Shown in pieces: positions 1-5,962 of a stretch of DNA of 10,088 bases (the stretch's first letter is position 1; each line of letters starts with the position of its first letter). The stretch lies in the NCBI GenBank assembly GCA_052390035.1, contig JBQTHI010000026.1:1-10088 (forward strand), in the 5' to 3' direction. Source of the DNA: JBQTHI01 sp052390035. GTDB taxonomy: Bacteria; Actinomycetota; Acidimicrobiia; Spongiisociales; ZC4RG35. Position numbers and translations under genes: made by a program. Under the pieces are notes generated by a model, which searched no databases, was not told where the DNA came from, and worked only from the letters and a program-made list of their open reading frames with translations.

Positions 1-582
1 CGCCCTGGTGACTCCGACACCCGCACCTTGATTCTCGACGCCGCTCGCCGGACTTTTGCCCGGGAGGGTTATCAACGCGCCACCATCCGCACGATTGCCA
101 CCGGTGCCGGGGTCGACCCGGCCCTGGTCCACCACTATTTCGGGCGGAAGGAGGACCTGTTCGTCTCGGCGGTGCAAGTGCCCTTCAGCCCGGCGGCGGC
201 GGTCGAGGGGGTCTTCGGACCTGGGCTGGAGGGCGCCGGGGAAAGGCTGGCCCACCTCTTCTTTTCGGTCTGGGAGGCTGAGCCCAGCCGGGAGAGCCTC
301 TTGGGCCAGCTGCGCCGCGCGATGGCCGATTCGGGGCCTCCGGCGCCGCTGGTGGAGTTCATCCGAACGGCCTTGCTGCCCCGGATGGGTGCCCACCTCC
401 GGGTGCCGGACCGGGAGCTGGCAGTGGAGCTGGCGATGTCGCACCTGCTCGGACTGGCGATCGTTCGCTACGTGCTCCGATTGGAACCGCTCGCCTCCAC
501 CCCCATCGAAGTGATCATTAGCCAGGTGGCACCGCGGATCCAGAGCTATCTCGACTCTTCAGCACCGAGGTCGATCTCGTAG
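1..582 (+). CDS. TetR-family transcriptional regulator (5' end outside window)
   Basis: This is a DNA-binding repressor-type regulator; its ligand and targets are unknown. The reading frame is open from base 1, and the first residues (RPGDSDTRTLILDAARRTFA) are the usual start of a TetR helix-turn-helix domain, so the true start codon lies before the window and the TTG at 28 is unlikely to be the start. The HTH follows as ATIRTIATGAGVDPALVHHYF then GRKEDLF, a very typical TetR recognition helix. The C-terminal part (LLGLAIVRYVLRLEPLAS, then VAPRIQSYL near the end) resembles the TetR_C_16-type ligand-binding domain of actinobacterial regulators. About 193 residues are visible, close to a full TetR protein. 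The stop codon (580-582) lies inside the 3' end of the convergent gene on the other strand. Any operator or target gene is probably upstream, outside the window. Confidence 0.93.
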   Translation, partial: RPGDSDTRTLILDAARRTFAREGYQRATIRTIATGAGVDPALVHHYFGRKEDLFVSAVQVPFSPAAAVEGVFGPGLEGAGERLAHLFFSVWEAEPSRESLLGQLRRAMADSGPPAPLVEFIRTALLPRMGAHLRVPDRELAVELAMSHLLGLAIVRYVLRLEPLASTPIEVIISQVAPRIQSYLDSSAPRSIS

Positions 583-1466
583 GCTCTTCGCACCTTCCAC
601 TCCATCACAGCGAGACCGGTCCGAAGGTCGCAGGTGCGGTCGGCAGAGGCAATGGCCAGCTCTCGCTCTTGCAGCTCGGCAAGCGCCTCAGCCAATGTTG
701 GATCGATCCGGGATGAGAACAACCCCGACTCCAAGCCGAGACCGTTCACCTCGGCATGTAGCGCTTCGACGATCTCGTTTCTCGTCGAGAACTGGTAGCC
801 GGCGTCGCTCATGCATCCCTGCCACACCTTCTGCACGTCGAGGAGGCGAGGGTCCTGTTCGGCCAGTCGGGCCACTTCAGCGGCGATCCCCTCTGTCTGT
901 TCCAGCATGAACACCCGCTCTCGCTGCGGACCCAACAACTTCTCGTCGGCTTGCACGATGCAGCTGTCGGGCTGGATGATGGCGAGCAACCGTCCTGAGG
1001 TGTCGCGGACTTCCTCCTGGTTCTTTGGATGTCCGTAGAGCGCCCAGTCGTACGCCTGCTGCTCGGCCGGGGTGAGCTGATCGAATGTCGGTTGGGGCGG
1101 CTCAACGGGGTCAAACAACTCCTCGGTGACGGCGGTCGCCACGCCGTAACCGTAGAGCCGGGTGAAGTCGGCCGGGGAGAGGTTGTAGGCGGGAATGTGG
1201 CCGACCATGCCATCCGGCGGCACCCACTCGAAGCCCCGTTGGGCCATACACTCGGCGATAAGGCGGTTCATCCGCGCTTGATGGGTTTGGCCGCCGTTAA
1301 TGCCGTGGACCGTTTCCGATACGGGGGGCTCCTCCTCGGGAAGGGGAGGCAATGAACCTCCCCGCGCCGCCAAGAAGAGGCCCACTGTTGCGAGCCCGAG
1401 CACACCCGCCTGGATCAGCAGGCGCCAGGCGCGGGTGTCGCCGATGACCCTTGGTTGTCGAACCAT
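546..1466 (-). CDS. membrane-anchored or secreted protein of unknown function with paired Cys-Met motifs
   Basis: I do not recognise a named family. The 306-residue product has an N-terminal basic stretch (two Arg in residues 12-15), one hydrophobic segment at about residues 15-35 (ending GLFLAAR), a Pro/Glu-rich linker (39-50) and a hydrophilic, mostly helical remainder. It is therefore probably exported, either anchored by the segment or cleaved after it. It holds four cysteines (C73, C169, C218, C279). Two lie in look-alike motifs, ECMAQRGFEW (72-81) and GCMSDAGYQF (217-226), and each is followed 60-95 residues later by a single Cys in an acidic or alanine-rich helix. This suggests two copies of one unit and two disulfides outside the membrane. 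Motifs of the form CMxxxG[FY] are, as I recall, common in actinobacterial secreted proteins of unknown role. The ATG at 1466 is chosen because it places the hydrophobic segment at the N-terminus. The gene stands alone and overlaps the tetR 3' end by 37 bp tail-to-tail. Confidence 0.82.
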   Translation of the reverse strand: MVRQPRVIGDTRAWRLLIQAGVLGLATVGLFLAARGGSLPPLPEEEPPVSETVHGINGGQTHQARMNRLIAECMAQRGFEWVPPDGMVGHIPAYNLSPADFTRLYGYGVATAVTEELFDPVEPPQPTFDQLTPAEQQAYDWALYGHPKNQEEVRDTSGRLLAIIQPDSCIVQADEKLLGPQRERVFMLEQTEGIAAEVARLAEQDPRLLDVQKVWQGCMSDAGYQFSTRNEIVEALHAEVNGLGLESGLFSSRIDPTLAEALAELQERELAIASADRTCDLRTGLAVMEWKVRRAYEIDLGAEESR

Positions 1467-1586
1467 GCCGGTGTGTCCCTGTGCATGCCTGCCGGATAGC
1501 AGGTGTCCATTGTTGGTTTACCCTGACCCATGTCGGGACCGGAACCTAGACCGACAACCGAGCACATGAAAGGAGAACGGGCAAAC

Positions 1587-1609
1587 GTACCCCGCGCTGC
1601 GGGCAGTAC
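1587..1609. promoter_or_regulatory. inverted repeat just upstream of ilvE
   Basis: The sequence GTAC-CCCGC, a 3-nt GCT loop, then GCGGG-CA-GTAC forms a 9-bp stem with a 2-nt bulge. It ends 13 nt before the ilvE ATG. It could be an operator for a dimeric regulator or an RNA hairpin in a short leader. The right arm overlaps TACACC (1607-1612), a weak -10 candidate with no final T. No Shine-Dalgarno sequence lies close to the start codon. The rest of the 156-bp divergent spacer (1467-1622) shows only a weak 5-bp hairpin at 1488-1503 and a reverse-strand TAGGTT (1543-1548) that could be a -10 for the gene at 546-1466. Confidence 0.35.
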
Positions 1610-1622
1610 ACCCTGACTGTCA

Positions 1623-2537
1623 ATGGATTCGGCCAAATTCGTCTGGATGGACGGGGAGATGGTTCCCTTCGAGGACGCCACCGTGCACGTCCTCTCCAAT
1701 GCTCTCCATTACGGAACCGGGGTGTTCGAAGGGATCAGGGCCTACGAGACACCCGAGGGAACGGCGATTTTTCGATTGACCGAGCACATTGATCGGCTCG
1801 CCCGTTCGGCCAAGGCGTATGGCATTCCTATGACCCGCACCGTCCCCGAGCTGATCGAGGTTTGCCGGGAGGTGATGGCGGCGAACGAGCTCGAGTCCGG
1901 GTATGTCCGACCGTTGGTGTTCTACGAACTGGGGTCGATCGGACTCAACCCGGCGGCTGCCCGGGTGCGGACCATTGTCGCCGCCTGGCGGTGGGGCGCC
2001 TACCTCGGGGATGAAGGAGTGGCGAAGGGGATCAGGGTGAGAGTGTCATCGTGGCGACGTATCCACCAATCCTCTTTCGTCCCGACCGCCAAAGGCACGG
2101 GCCAATACCTCAACAGTGTGCTGGCCAAACAGGAGGCGCTGGGCACGGGTTATGACGAGGCCTTGTTGCTCAACATGGATGGGAACGTTTCCGAGGGGTC
2201 CGGCGAGAACCTCTTCCTAGTACGGGACGATGCGATGTACACGCCACCGATCTCCTCCGGCATTCTTGACGGGATCACCCGGGCGTCGGTGATGAAGCTA
2301 CTGGCCGACGATGGGGTCGAGGTCAAAGAGGCGACGTTGACCCGCGGCGATCTGTACGGCGCCGATGAGCTCTTCCTGACGGGAACCGCCGCCGAGGTGA
2401 CACCGATCCGGGAGGTCGACGATCGTCCGGTCGGTGCCGGGGAGCCGGGTCCCGTCACCAAACGGGCCCAGGACCTGTTCAAGCAGGCGGTCACCGGCAA
2501 GCTCCCCGCTTACCAGTCTTGGCTGACCTTGGTCTAG
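1623..2537 (+). CDS. ilvE: branched-chain amino acid aminotransferase (PLP fold type IV)
   Basis: This enzyme transfers the amino group between glutamate and the 2-keto acids of valine, leucine and isoleucine, the last biosynthetic and first degradative step, in the cytoplasm. The 304-residue length matches E. coli IlvE (about 309). Family motifs appear in order: LHYGTGVFEGIRAY (28-41), the PLP Schiff-base lysine K157 in PTAKGTGQYLNS, E191 in SEGSGENLF (the glutamate that contacts the pyridine nitrogen), GILDGITR (213-220), and FLTGTAAEVTPIREVD (251-266), followed by GPVTKRAQDLF. The ATG at 1623 gives the normal N-terminus (FVWMDGEMVPFEDATVHV). D-amino acid aminotransferase and aminodeoxychorismate lyase share the fold, but the motifs and length favour IlvE. 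A hypothetical gene begins 3 bp after the stop and is probably co-transcribed. Confidence 0.96.
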   Translation: MDSAKFVWMDGEMVPFEDATVHVLSNALHYGTGVFEGIRAYETPEGTAIFRLTEHIDRLARSAKAYGIPMTRTVPELIEVCREVMAANELESGYVRPLVFYELGSIGLNPAAARVRTIVAAWRWGAYLGDEGVAKGIRVRVSSWRRIHQSSFVPTAKGTGQYLNSVLAKQEALGTGYDEALLLNMDGNVSEGSGENLFLVRDDAMYTPPISSGILDGITRASVMKLLADDGVEVKEATLTRGDLYGADELFLTGTAAEVTPIREVDDRPVGAGEPGPVTKRAQDLFKQAVTGKLPAYQSWLTLV

Positions 2538-2540
2538 CAG

Positions 2541-3023
2541 ATGGGCCAGCAACCGAACGTGCCAATTACCCGCGCCCACCAGCCGCGCCTCGTGCCCGAG
2601 CCCGATCCGCCCCGGCGCCGGCGGCCCGTTCGTCCGGGTCTCATCACCTCCCCGGAGGAGACGAAGTGGGGCGGGGCCTTCGGCACTCCCGGCCCCGACA
2701 CGGGCTATGCGCTACGTCTCTTGAAGGAGGCCGATCTGCCGGAGCGGAGCGCCCGGTTGGAGAAGGTTCTTGCTGCCCTGATGGCCGCCCGCGCCTCCGG
2801 CCTTGGCCGCGCTCCGATCGGTGAGGACCTGGAGGTGGCGCTGATCGTGTCGGGCTTTGGCGAAGGCCTTCCCGACCAACTCGTCACCAGACGCCGACAT
2901 TGGGTGGACGCCACCGCCCACGAACGCTCCCCCGGCCAGACCGCGGTGGCCGAGGTCGACCCTCATCTCCTCATCCAAAAGCCGGGCGATGTGCGCCGCC
3001 GACTGCGTATCAAAGGTGAGTGA
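2541..3023 (+). CDS. hypothetical protein, downstream partner of ilvE
   Basis: I do not recognise a named domain in this 160-residue protein. The ATG lies 3 bp after the ilvE stop (TAG CAG ATG), so translation is probably coupled. Residues 1-32 are Pro/Arg-rich and probably disordered, with RRRRPVRPG at 25-33. The most distinctive segment is GGAFGTPGPDTGYALRLL (44-61), followed by a predicted helical region with basic and acidic residues (62-90), then an Ala/Val-rich stretch (97-105) and VTRRRHWVDATAHER (115-129). There is no signal peptide, membrane segment or cysteine, so it is probably cytoplasmic. The FGTPGPDxGYAL stretch looks like a conserved core, and I have an impression of similar proteins in other actinobacteria, but I cannot confirm this. 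Coding is supported by the tight spacing and by the lack of a better open frame on either strand between ilvE and the FAH gene. Confidence 0.75.
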   Translation: MGQQPNVPITRAHQPRLVPEPDPPRRRRPVRPGLITSPEETKWGGAFGTPGPDTGYALRLLKEADLPERSARLEKVLAALMAARASGLGRAPIGEDLEVALIVSGFGEGLPDQLVTRRRHWVDATAHERSPGQTAVAEVDPHLLIQKPGDVRRRLRIKGE

Positions 3024-3033
3024 CGCGAGCGTC

Positions 3034-3039
3034 TAGCGT
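3034..3039 (+). promoter_or_regulatory. candidate -10 box (TAGCGT) for the FAH-gltX unit
   Basis: TAGCGT fits the actinobacterial TANNNT -10 pattern and ends 9 nt before the ATG at 3049, so the transcript would begin about 3 nt before the start codon. There is no Shine-Dalgarno sequence. I see no clear -35 box, as is common in high-GC actinobacteria. It would separate FAH-gltX transcription from ilvE. Confidence 0.4.
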
Positions 3040-3048
3040 CCTCCCTCG

Positions 3049-3810
3049 ATGAAAATCGTACGCTTCAAGACCGGAAACGACATCGCCTACGGTCTCGCCG
3101 AGTCCGCCGGGGTCACCGTCTATCGAGGATCCCCTTTTGTGGCGTGGGAGGCGACCGAGACCATGGTTCCCTGGGCGGCGGTGCAGCTCTTGTCGCCCGT
3201 GATCCCTTCCAAAGTGGTTTGTGTTGGACGCAACTATGTCGAGCACGCCACCGAGCTGGGCAACGAGGTTCCAGAAGAGCCGGTGATCTTTCTCAAACCG
3301 GCGACGGCGGTGGTGGGGCCGCACGCATCGGTGGTCTATCCGCCGCAGTCGAGCAACGTACATCATGAAGCCGAGCTCGCCCTCGTGGTGGGAAGGGTGG
3401 CCCGCAATGTCGCCGCCGAAGATGCCGGCCAGTTCATTTTCGGGTACACCGCCGCCAATGACATCACCGCCCGCGACCTTCAGAAGAAGGACGGGCAATG
3501 GACCAGGGCCAAAGGCTTCGACACTTTCTGTCCCCTCGGGCCGGTCATCGAAACCGAGCTCGACCCGCTCGAGCGGCTGGCAGTTATCTGTCGGGTCAAC
3601 GGCGAGGTGCGCCAGGCCGGGTTCACCTCCGACATGGTCTTCGGCGTGGCCGAGCTGTTCGAATTCGTAACGAAGGTGATGACCCTTCTTCCTGGAGACG
3701 TCCTCCTGACGGGGACCCCATCCGGGGTTGGACCGGTGCTGCCGGGCGACCTGATGGAAGTCGAAATCGATGGGGTAGGGGTGCTGGCCAACCGGGTGGT
3801 GAGCCGGTGA
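3049..3810 (+). CDS. fumarylacetoacetate hydrolase (FAH) family protein
   Basis: This is a cytoplasmic, metal-dependent enzyme of the FAH fold. Members cleave or isomerise small 2-keto acids: acylpyruvate hydrolases, oxaloacetate decarboxylases and hydroxyheptadienedioate isomerases. The 253-residue protein has the short N-terminal domain (1-50) and then the catalytic domain: CVGRNYVEHATELG (58-71), FLKP (81-84), the metal ligands E107 and E109 in HHEAELALVVG and D138 in AANDITARD, then KGFDTFCPLGP (155-165) and the signature TGTPSGVGP (221-229). All expected metal ligands are present, so it should be active, but the true substrate cannot be read from sequence. The ATG at 3049 gives the normal family N-terminus. 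The 3' end overlaps the gltX start by 4 bp (GTGA). The FAH-gltX pairing is, from memory, frequent in actinobacteria, and its purpose is not known to me. Confidence 0.9.
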   Translation: MKIVRFKTGNDIAYGLAESAGVTVYRGSPFVAWEATETMVPWAAVQLLSPVIPSKVVCVGRNYVEHATELGNEVPEEPVIFLKPATAVVGPHASVVYPPQSSNVHHEAELALVVGRVARNVAAEDAGQFIFGYTAANDITARDLQKKDGQWTRAKGFDTFCPLGPVIETELDPLERLAVICRVNGEVRQAGFTSDMVFGVAELFEFVTKVMTLLPGDVLLTGTPSGVGPVLPGDLMEVEIDGVGVLANRVVSR

Positions 3811-5252
3811 GCACCAGGCTGCGGATTGCTCCCTCGCCCACGGGAGCCATGCATGTCGGAACGGCGCGCACCGCACTGTTCAACTGGCTCTATGCCCGAC
3901 ACACCGGAGGTGTGTTCATCGTTCGTATCGACGACACCGACGATGAGCGAAGCGATCCCCGATACGAGACCGACATCCTCGAAGGCCTGCGCTGGCTGGG
4001 CCTCGACTGGGACGAGGGGGTCGAGGTCGGCGGGCCGTATGGCTCCTACCGTCAGTCGGACCGATACCCCCGCTATCGGGAAGCGGCTGAAGTGCTGGTG
4101 GTCACCGGACCGGCTTACCCGTGCTTCTGCACGCCCGCCGAATTGGAGGCGCGGCGCCGGCAAGCGGAGGCCGAGGGAAGGCCCCCCGGCTACGACGGAC
4201 GTTGTCGATTGATAGCCCCGGCCGATGCCGCCACCCGACGGGCGGCGGGCGAACCGGCCGCCATCCGCTTCGGGGTGGGGCGCCCCGGGACCACCGAATT
4301 CACCGATCTCATCCGCGGCGAGATCTCCGTCGACCATGACCACGTCGACGACTTCGTCCTGCTCCGCTCCGACGGCCGGCCGACCTATCACCTGGCCTCC
4401 ACGGTCGACGACGTCGACTATCAGATAACCCACGTCGCCAGGGGCGAAGATCTTCTTCCCTCTACCCCCCGCCACATCCAGCTGACACGTGCCCTGGGCG
4501 GATCGGTCCCCGCCTATGCCCATATCCCTCTGATCCTGGCCGCGGACGGCAAACGCCTTTCCAAACGCCACGGGGCCAAGGGGGTGAGCGAATACCGACT
4601 GGCGGGCTTCCTGGCGAGTGCCTTGGTGAATTATCTGAGCCTGCTGGGGTGGTCGCCGGGTGGGGAGGCGAGCCTCTTCGGCATCGAGGAGTCAGTGGCG
4701 AAGTTCGAGCTGTCGGCTGTCTCGAGGAACCCGGCGGTGTTCGACCAGGGCAAACTCGAGTGGATGAACGGAGAATACGTGCGGGCCTTACCCGTCGATC
4801 GGTTCGTGGTAGAGGCCACACCCTTCGTCGAAGTGGCGATCGGTCGGGCAATGTCCGATCCCGAGGTCGGGCAGTTCGAACAGATCGCCTCCCTCGTCCA
4901 AGAGCGAACCAAACTCCTCACCGAGGTGGGCAATCAGGTCGCTTTCCTCTTCACGTCCGACCTTCAAGTAGATCAGGCTTCGTGGGCCAAGGTGATGGAC
5001 GGCGAGGCGTTGGGGGTCACCGAGCGTGCGGCCGACCGGTTGGAGAACCTCGAACCATGGGACCACCAAACCATCGAAGAGACTCTCCGGGCAATGATCG
5101 ACGAGCTCGGGCTGAGCGCCCGCAAGGGCTTGCAGCCGTTGCGGGTGGCGGTGACCGGATCGACGGTGAGCCCGCCGTTATTCGAGTCGATGGCGGTGCT
5201 CGGCAGAGAAAAGACCCTGCATCGACTACGGGCGGCGCTGTCCCGGCCGTAA
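3807..5252 (+). CDS. gltX: glutamyl-tRNA synthetase (class I)
   Basis: GltX charges tRNA-Glu with glutamate using ATP in the cytoplasm, and in many bacteria without GlnRS it also mischarges tRNA-Gln. The 481-residue length is normal. The class I signatures are both present: PSPTGAMHVGTA (10-20, HIGH-like at 16-19) and GKRLSKRHG (248-256, KMSKS-like). A zinc-type cluster of GluRS is visible as C106-x-C108, then Y129 and C133 within about 25 residues. The C-terminal helical anticodon-binding region continues to the usual GREKTLHRLRAAL ending. The start is GTG at 3807, in the 4-bp overlap GTGA with the FAH stop, giving STRLRIAPSPTG. The frame stays open for another 103 codons upstream, but that part lies over the FAH gene and adds no family sequence. 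The cognate tRNA-Glu begins 27 bp after the stop. Whether the enzyme is discriminating or non-discriminating cannot be told here. Confidence 0.97.
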   Translation: MSTRLRIAPSPTGAMHVGTARTALFNWLYARHTGGVFIVRIDDTDDERSDPRYETDILEGLRWLGLDWDEGVEVGGPYGSYRQSDRYPRYREAAEVLVVTGPAYPCFCTPAELEARRRQAEAEGRPPGYDGRCRLIAPADAATRRAAGEPAAIRFGVGRPGTTEFTDLIRGEISVDHDHVDDFVLLRSDGRPTYHLASTVDDVDYQITHVARGEDLLPSTPRHIQLTRALGGSVPAYAHIPLILAADGKRLSKRHGAKGVSEYRLAGFLASALVNYLSLLGWSPGGEASLFGIEESVAKFELSAVSRNPAVFDQGKLEWMNGEYVRALPVDRFVVEATPFVEVAIGRAMSDPEVGQFEQIASLVQERTKLLTEVGNQVAFLFTSDLQVDQASWAKVMDGEALGVTERAADRLENLEPWDHQTIEETLRAMIDELGLSARKGLQPLRVAVTGSTVSPPLFESMAVLGREKTLHRLRAALSRP

Positions 5253-5263
5253 CCGCCGGCTTC

Positions 5264-5269
5264 TACCAT
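5264..5269 (+). promoter_or_regulatory. candidate -10 box (TACCAT) for tRNA-Glu
   Basis: TACCAT fits TANNNT and lies in the 27-bp gltX/tRNA gap, 10 nt before the first tRNA base, so it would give a leader of about 4 nt. No convincing -35 is visible because that region is the 3' end of gltX. Read-through from gltX is an alternative source of transcripts. Confidence 0.4.
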
Positions 5270-5279
5270 GCCGCGCCGC

Positions 5280-5352
5280 GGCCCCGTCGTCCAGTGGCCT
5301 AGGACGCCGGCCTTTCAAGCCGGAAACGGGGGTTCGAATCCCCTCGGGGCTG
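5280..5352 (+). tRNA. tRNA-Glu (anticodon UUC)
   Basis: A complete cloverleaf of 73 nt can be folded by eye. The acceptor GGCCCCG (5280-5286) pairs with CGGGGCT (5345-5351), with G1 opposite U72 as a wobble pair, and the discriminator is G at 5352. The D stem is GTCC/GGAC (5289-5292/5302-5305), and the loop contains the GG pair. The anticodon stem CCGGC/GCCGG encloses the loop CTTTCAA, whose anticodon is TTC at 5314-5316, reading GAA and, by wobble, GAG. The variable loop is 4 nt (AAAC). The T stem GGGGG/CCCCT encloses TTCGAAT. CCA is not encoded. It lies directly behind gltX, the gene for the enzyme that charges it. Confidence 0.97.
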
Positions 5353-5376
5353 CCCCCTCCTCATCGCCAACCCATG

Positions 5377-5423
5377 GTCTGTGAAGGAAAAAGCACCAAC
5401 TTGGTGCTTTTTCCTTCACAGAC
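5377..5423. terminator. 47-bp near-perfect inverted repeat, probable bidirectional terminator
   Basis: Two 23-nt arms (5377-5399 and 5401-5423) are exact reverse complements around a single central C at 5400. The core is AAAAAGCACC ... GGTGCTTTTT, an A-tract, GC-rich stem and T-tract that reads as an intrinsic terminator in both directions. It begins 24 nt after tRNA-Glu and ends 14 nt before the rpiB stop, which is where a shared terminator for two convergent units is needed. The outer 9-10 bp (GTCTGTGAAG) extend beyond what a terminator requires, so it may also belong to a dispersed repeat family. Confidence 0.8.
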
Positions 5424-5437
5424 GTAGCAGCGGCCTG

Positions 5438-5884
5438 CTAGGTCTCCGATTCGAGCGCCATCACCTTGGCCAGGCGCCGGCGATGGCGCTCTTCTTTGCT
5501 GAACTCGGCGCCGAGAAATGCCCTGGCGACCTCCAGGGCGAGGAGGGTGCCCAGCACTCGCGAGCCCAGACAGAGGATATTGACGTCGTCGTGTTCGACC
5601 ATCTGGTGGGCGGTGTAGGTGTCGTGGGCGATCGAGGCTCGAATGCCTTTGAATTTGTTGGCGGCGACGCATGCCCCTGCCCCCGATCCGCAGATAAGAA
5701 CCGCTCTTTGGGCTTTCCCTTCCTGTACCGCACGGGCGGTGGCGGCGGCGATGTCGGGGTAGTCGACCGGCTCGGTGTCATGGGTGCCGAGATCGAAGAT
5801 GGCGTGTCCGTCATCGGCGAGAAGCCGGGCGAGATCCTGTTTCAGCTCAAAACCGGCATGATCGGCGGCGATGGCAACCCGCAT
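5438..5884 (-). CDS. rpiB: ribose-5-phosphate isomerase B (RpiB/LacA/LacB family)
   Basis: RpiB interconverts ribose 5-phosphate and ribulose 5-phosphate in the non-oxidative pentose phosphate pathway in the cytoplasm. The 148-residue product matches the family length. Visible motifs are AADHAGFELK (6-15), the phosphate and catalytic loop LICGSGAGACVAANKFKGIR (63-82) with the catalytic-type C65, and H98 in EHDDVNILCLGSRV (97-110). A cysteine at the CGSG position makes it E. coli-like; the M. tuberculosis enzyme, as I recall, lacks this Cys. The ATG at 5884 is chosen because the protein then starts MRVAIAADHAG as in all relatives and because a -10 box lies 6 nt upstream. The frame stays open further upstream over murA, without family similarity. 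Some relatives act on allose or galactose 6-phosphate, but no such context is seen. Confidence 0.94.
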   Translation of the reverse strand: MRVAIAADHAGFELKQDLARLLADDGHAIFDLGTHDTEPVDYPDIAAATARAVQEGKAQRAVLICGSGAGACVAANKFKGIRASIAHDTYTAHQMVEHDDVNILCLGSRVLGTLLALEVARAFLGAEFSKEERHRRRLAKVMALESET

Positions 5885-5890
5885 CCGGCC

Positions 5891-5896
5891 ACGGTA
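5891..5896 (-). promoter_or_regulatory. -10 box (TACCGT) placing the rpiB transcript start at its ATG
   Basis: Read on the minus strand, TACCGT is followed by GGCCGG and then the rpiB ATG. Six bases between the -10 and the ATG put +1 on the A of the start codon, so the message is predicted to be leaderless. No Shine-Dalgarno sequence is present. No clear -35 is visible. Confidence 0.5.
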
Positions 5897-5950
5897 CCGA
5901 ACCCGGTTTGGGGCAGGCCGGTCGCAACACGCCAAATCTGGGGTTTTCCG

Positions 5951-5956
5951 TAGTAT
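5951..5956 (+). promoter_or_regulatory. -10 box (TAGTAT) placing the murA transcript start at its ATG
   Basis: TAGTAT is a strong TANNNT match, followed by CTCGGG and then the murA ATG at 5963. The predicted +1 is the A of the start codon, so the message should be leaderless. No Shine-Dalgarno sequence is present, and the -35 region is unclear. This box and the rpiB box share a 78-bp divergent spacer. Confidence 0.55.
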
Positions 5957-5962
5957 CTCGGG

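Noticed and set aside
3498..3806. 103-codon in-frame extension upstream of gltX
   Set aside because: It overlaps the FAH gene completely, and GltX proteins begin just before the PSPTG motif.
3010..4571. Long open frames on the minus strand opposite the FAH and gltX genes (288 and 363 codons)
   Set aside because: They have no recognisable motifs, the composition is that of antisense to GC-rich codons, and they lie over two firmly identified genes.
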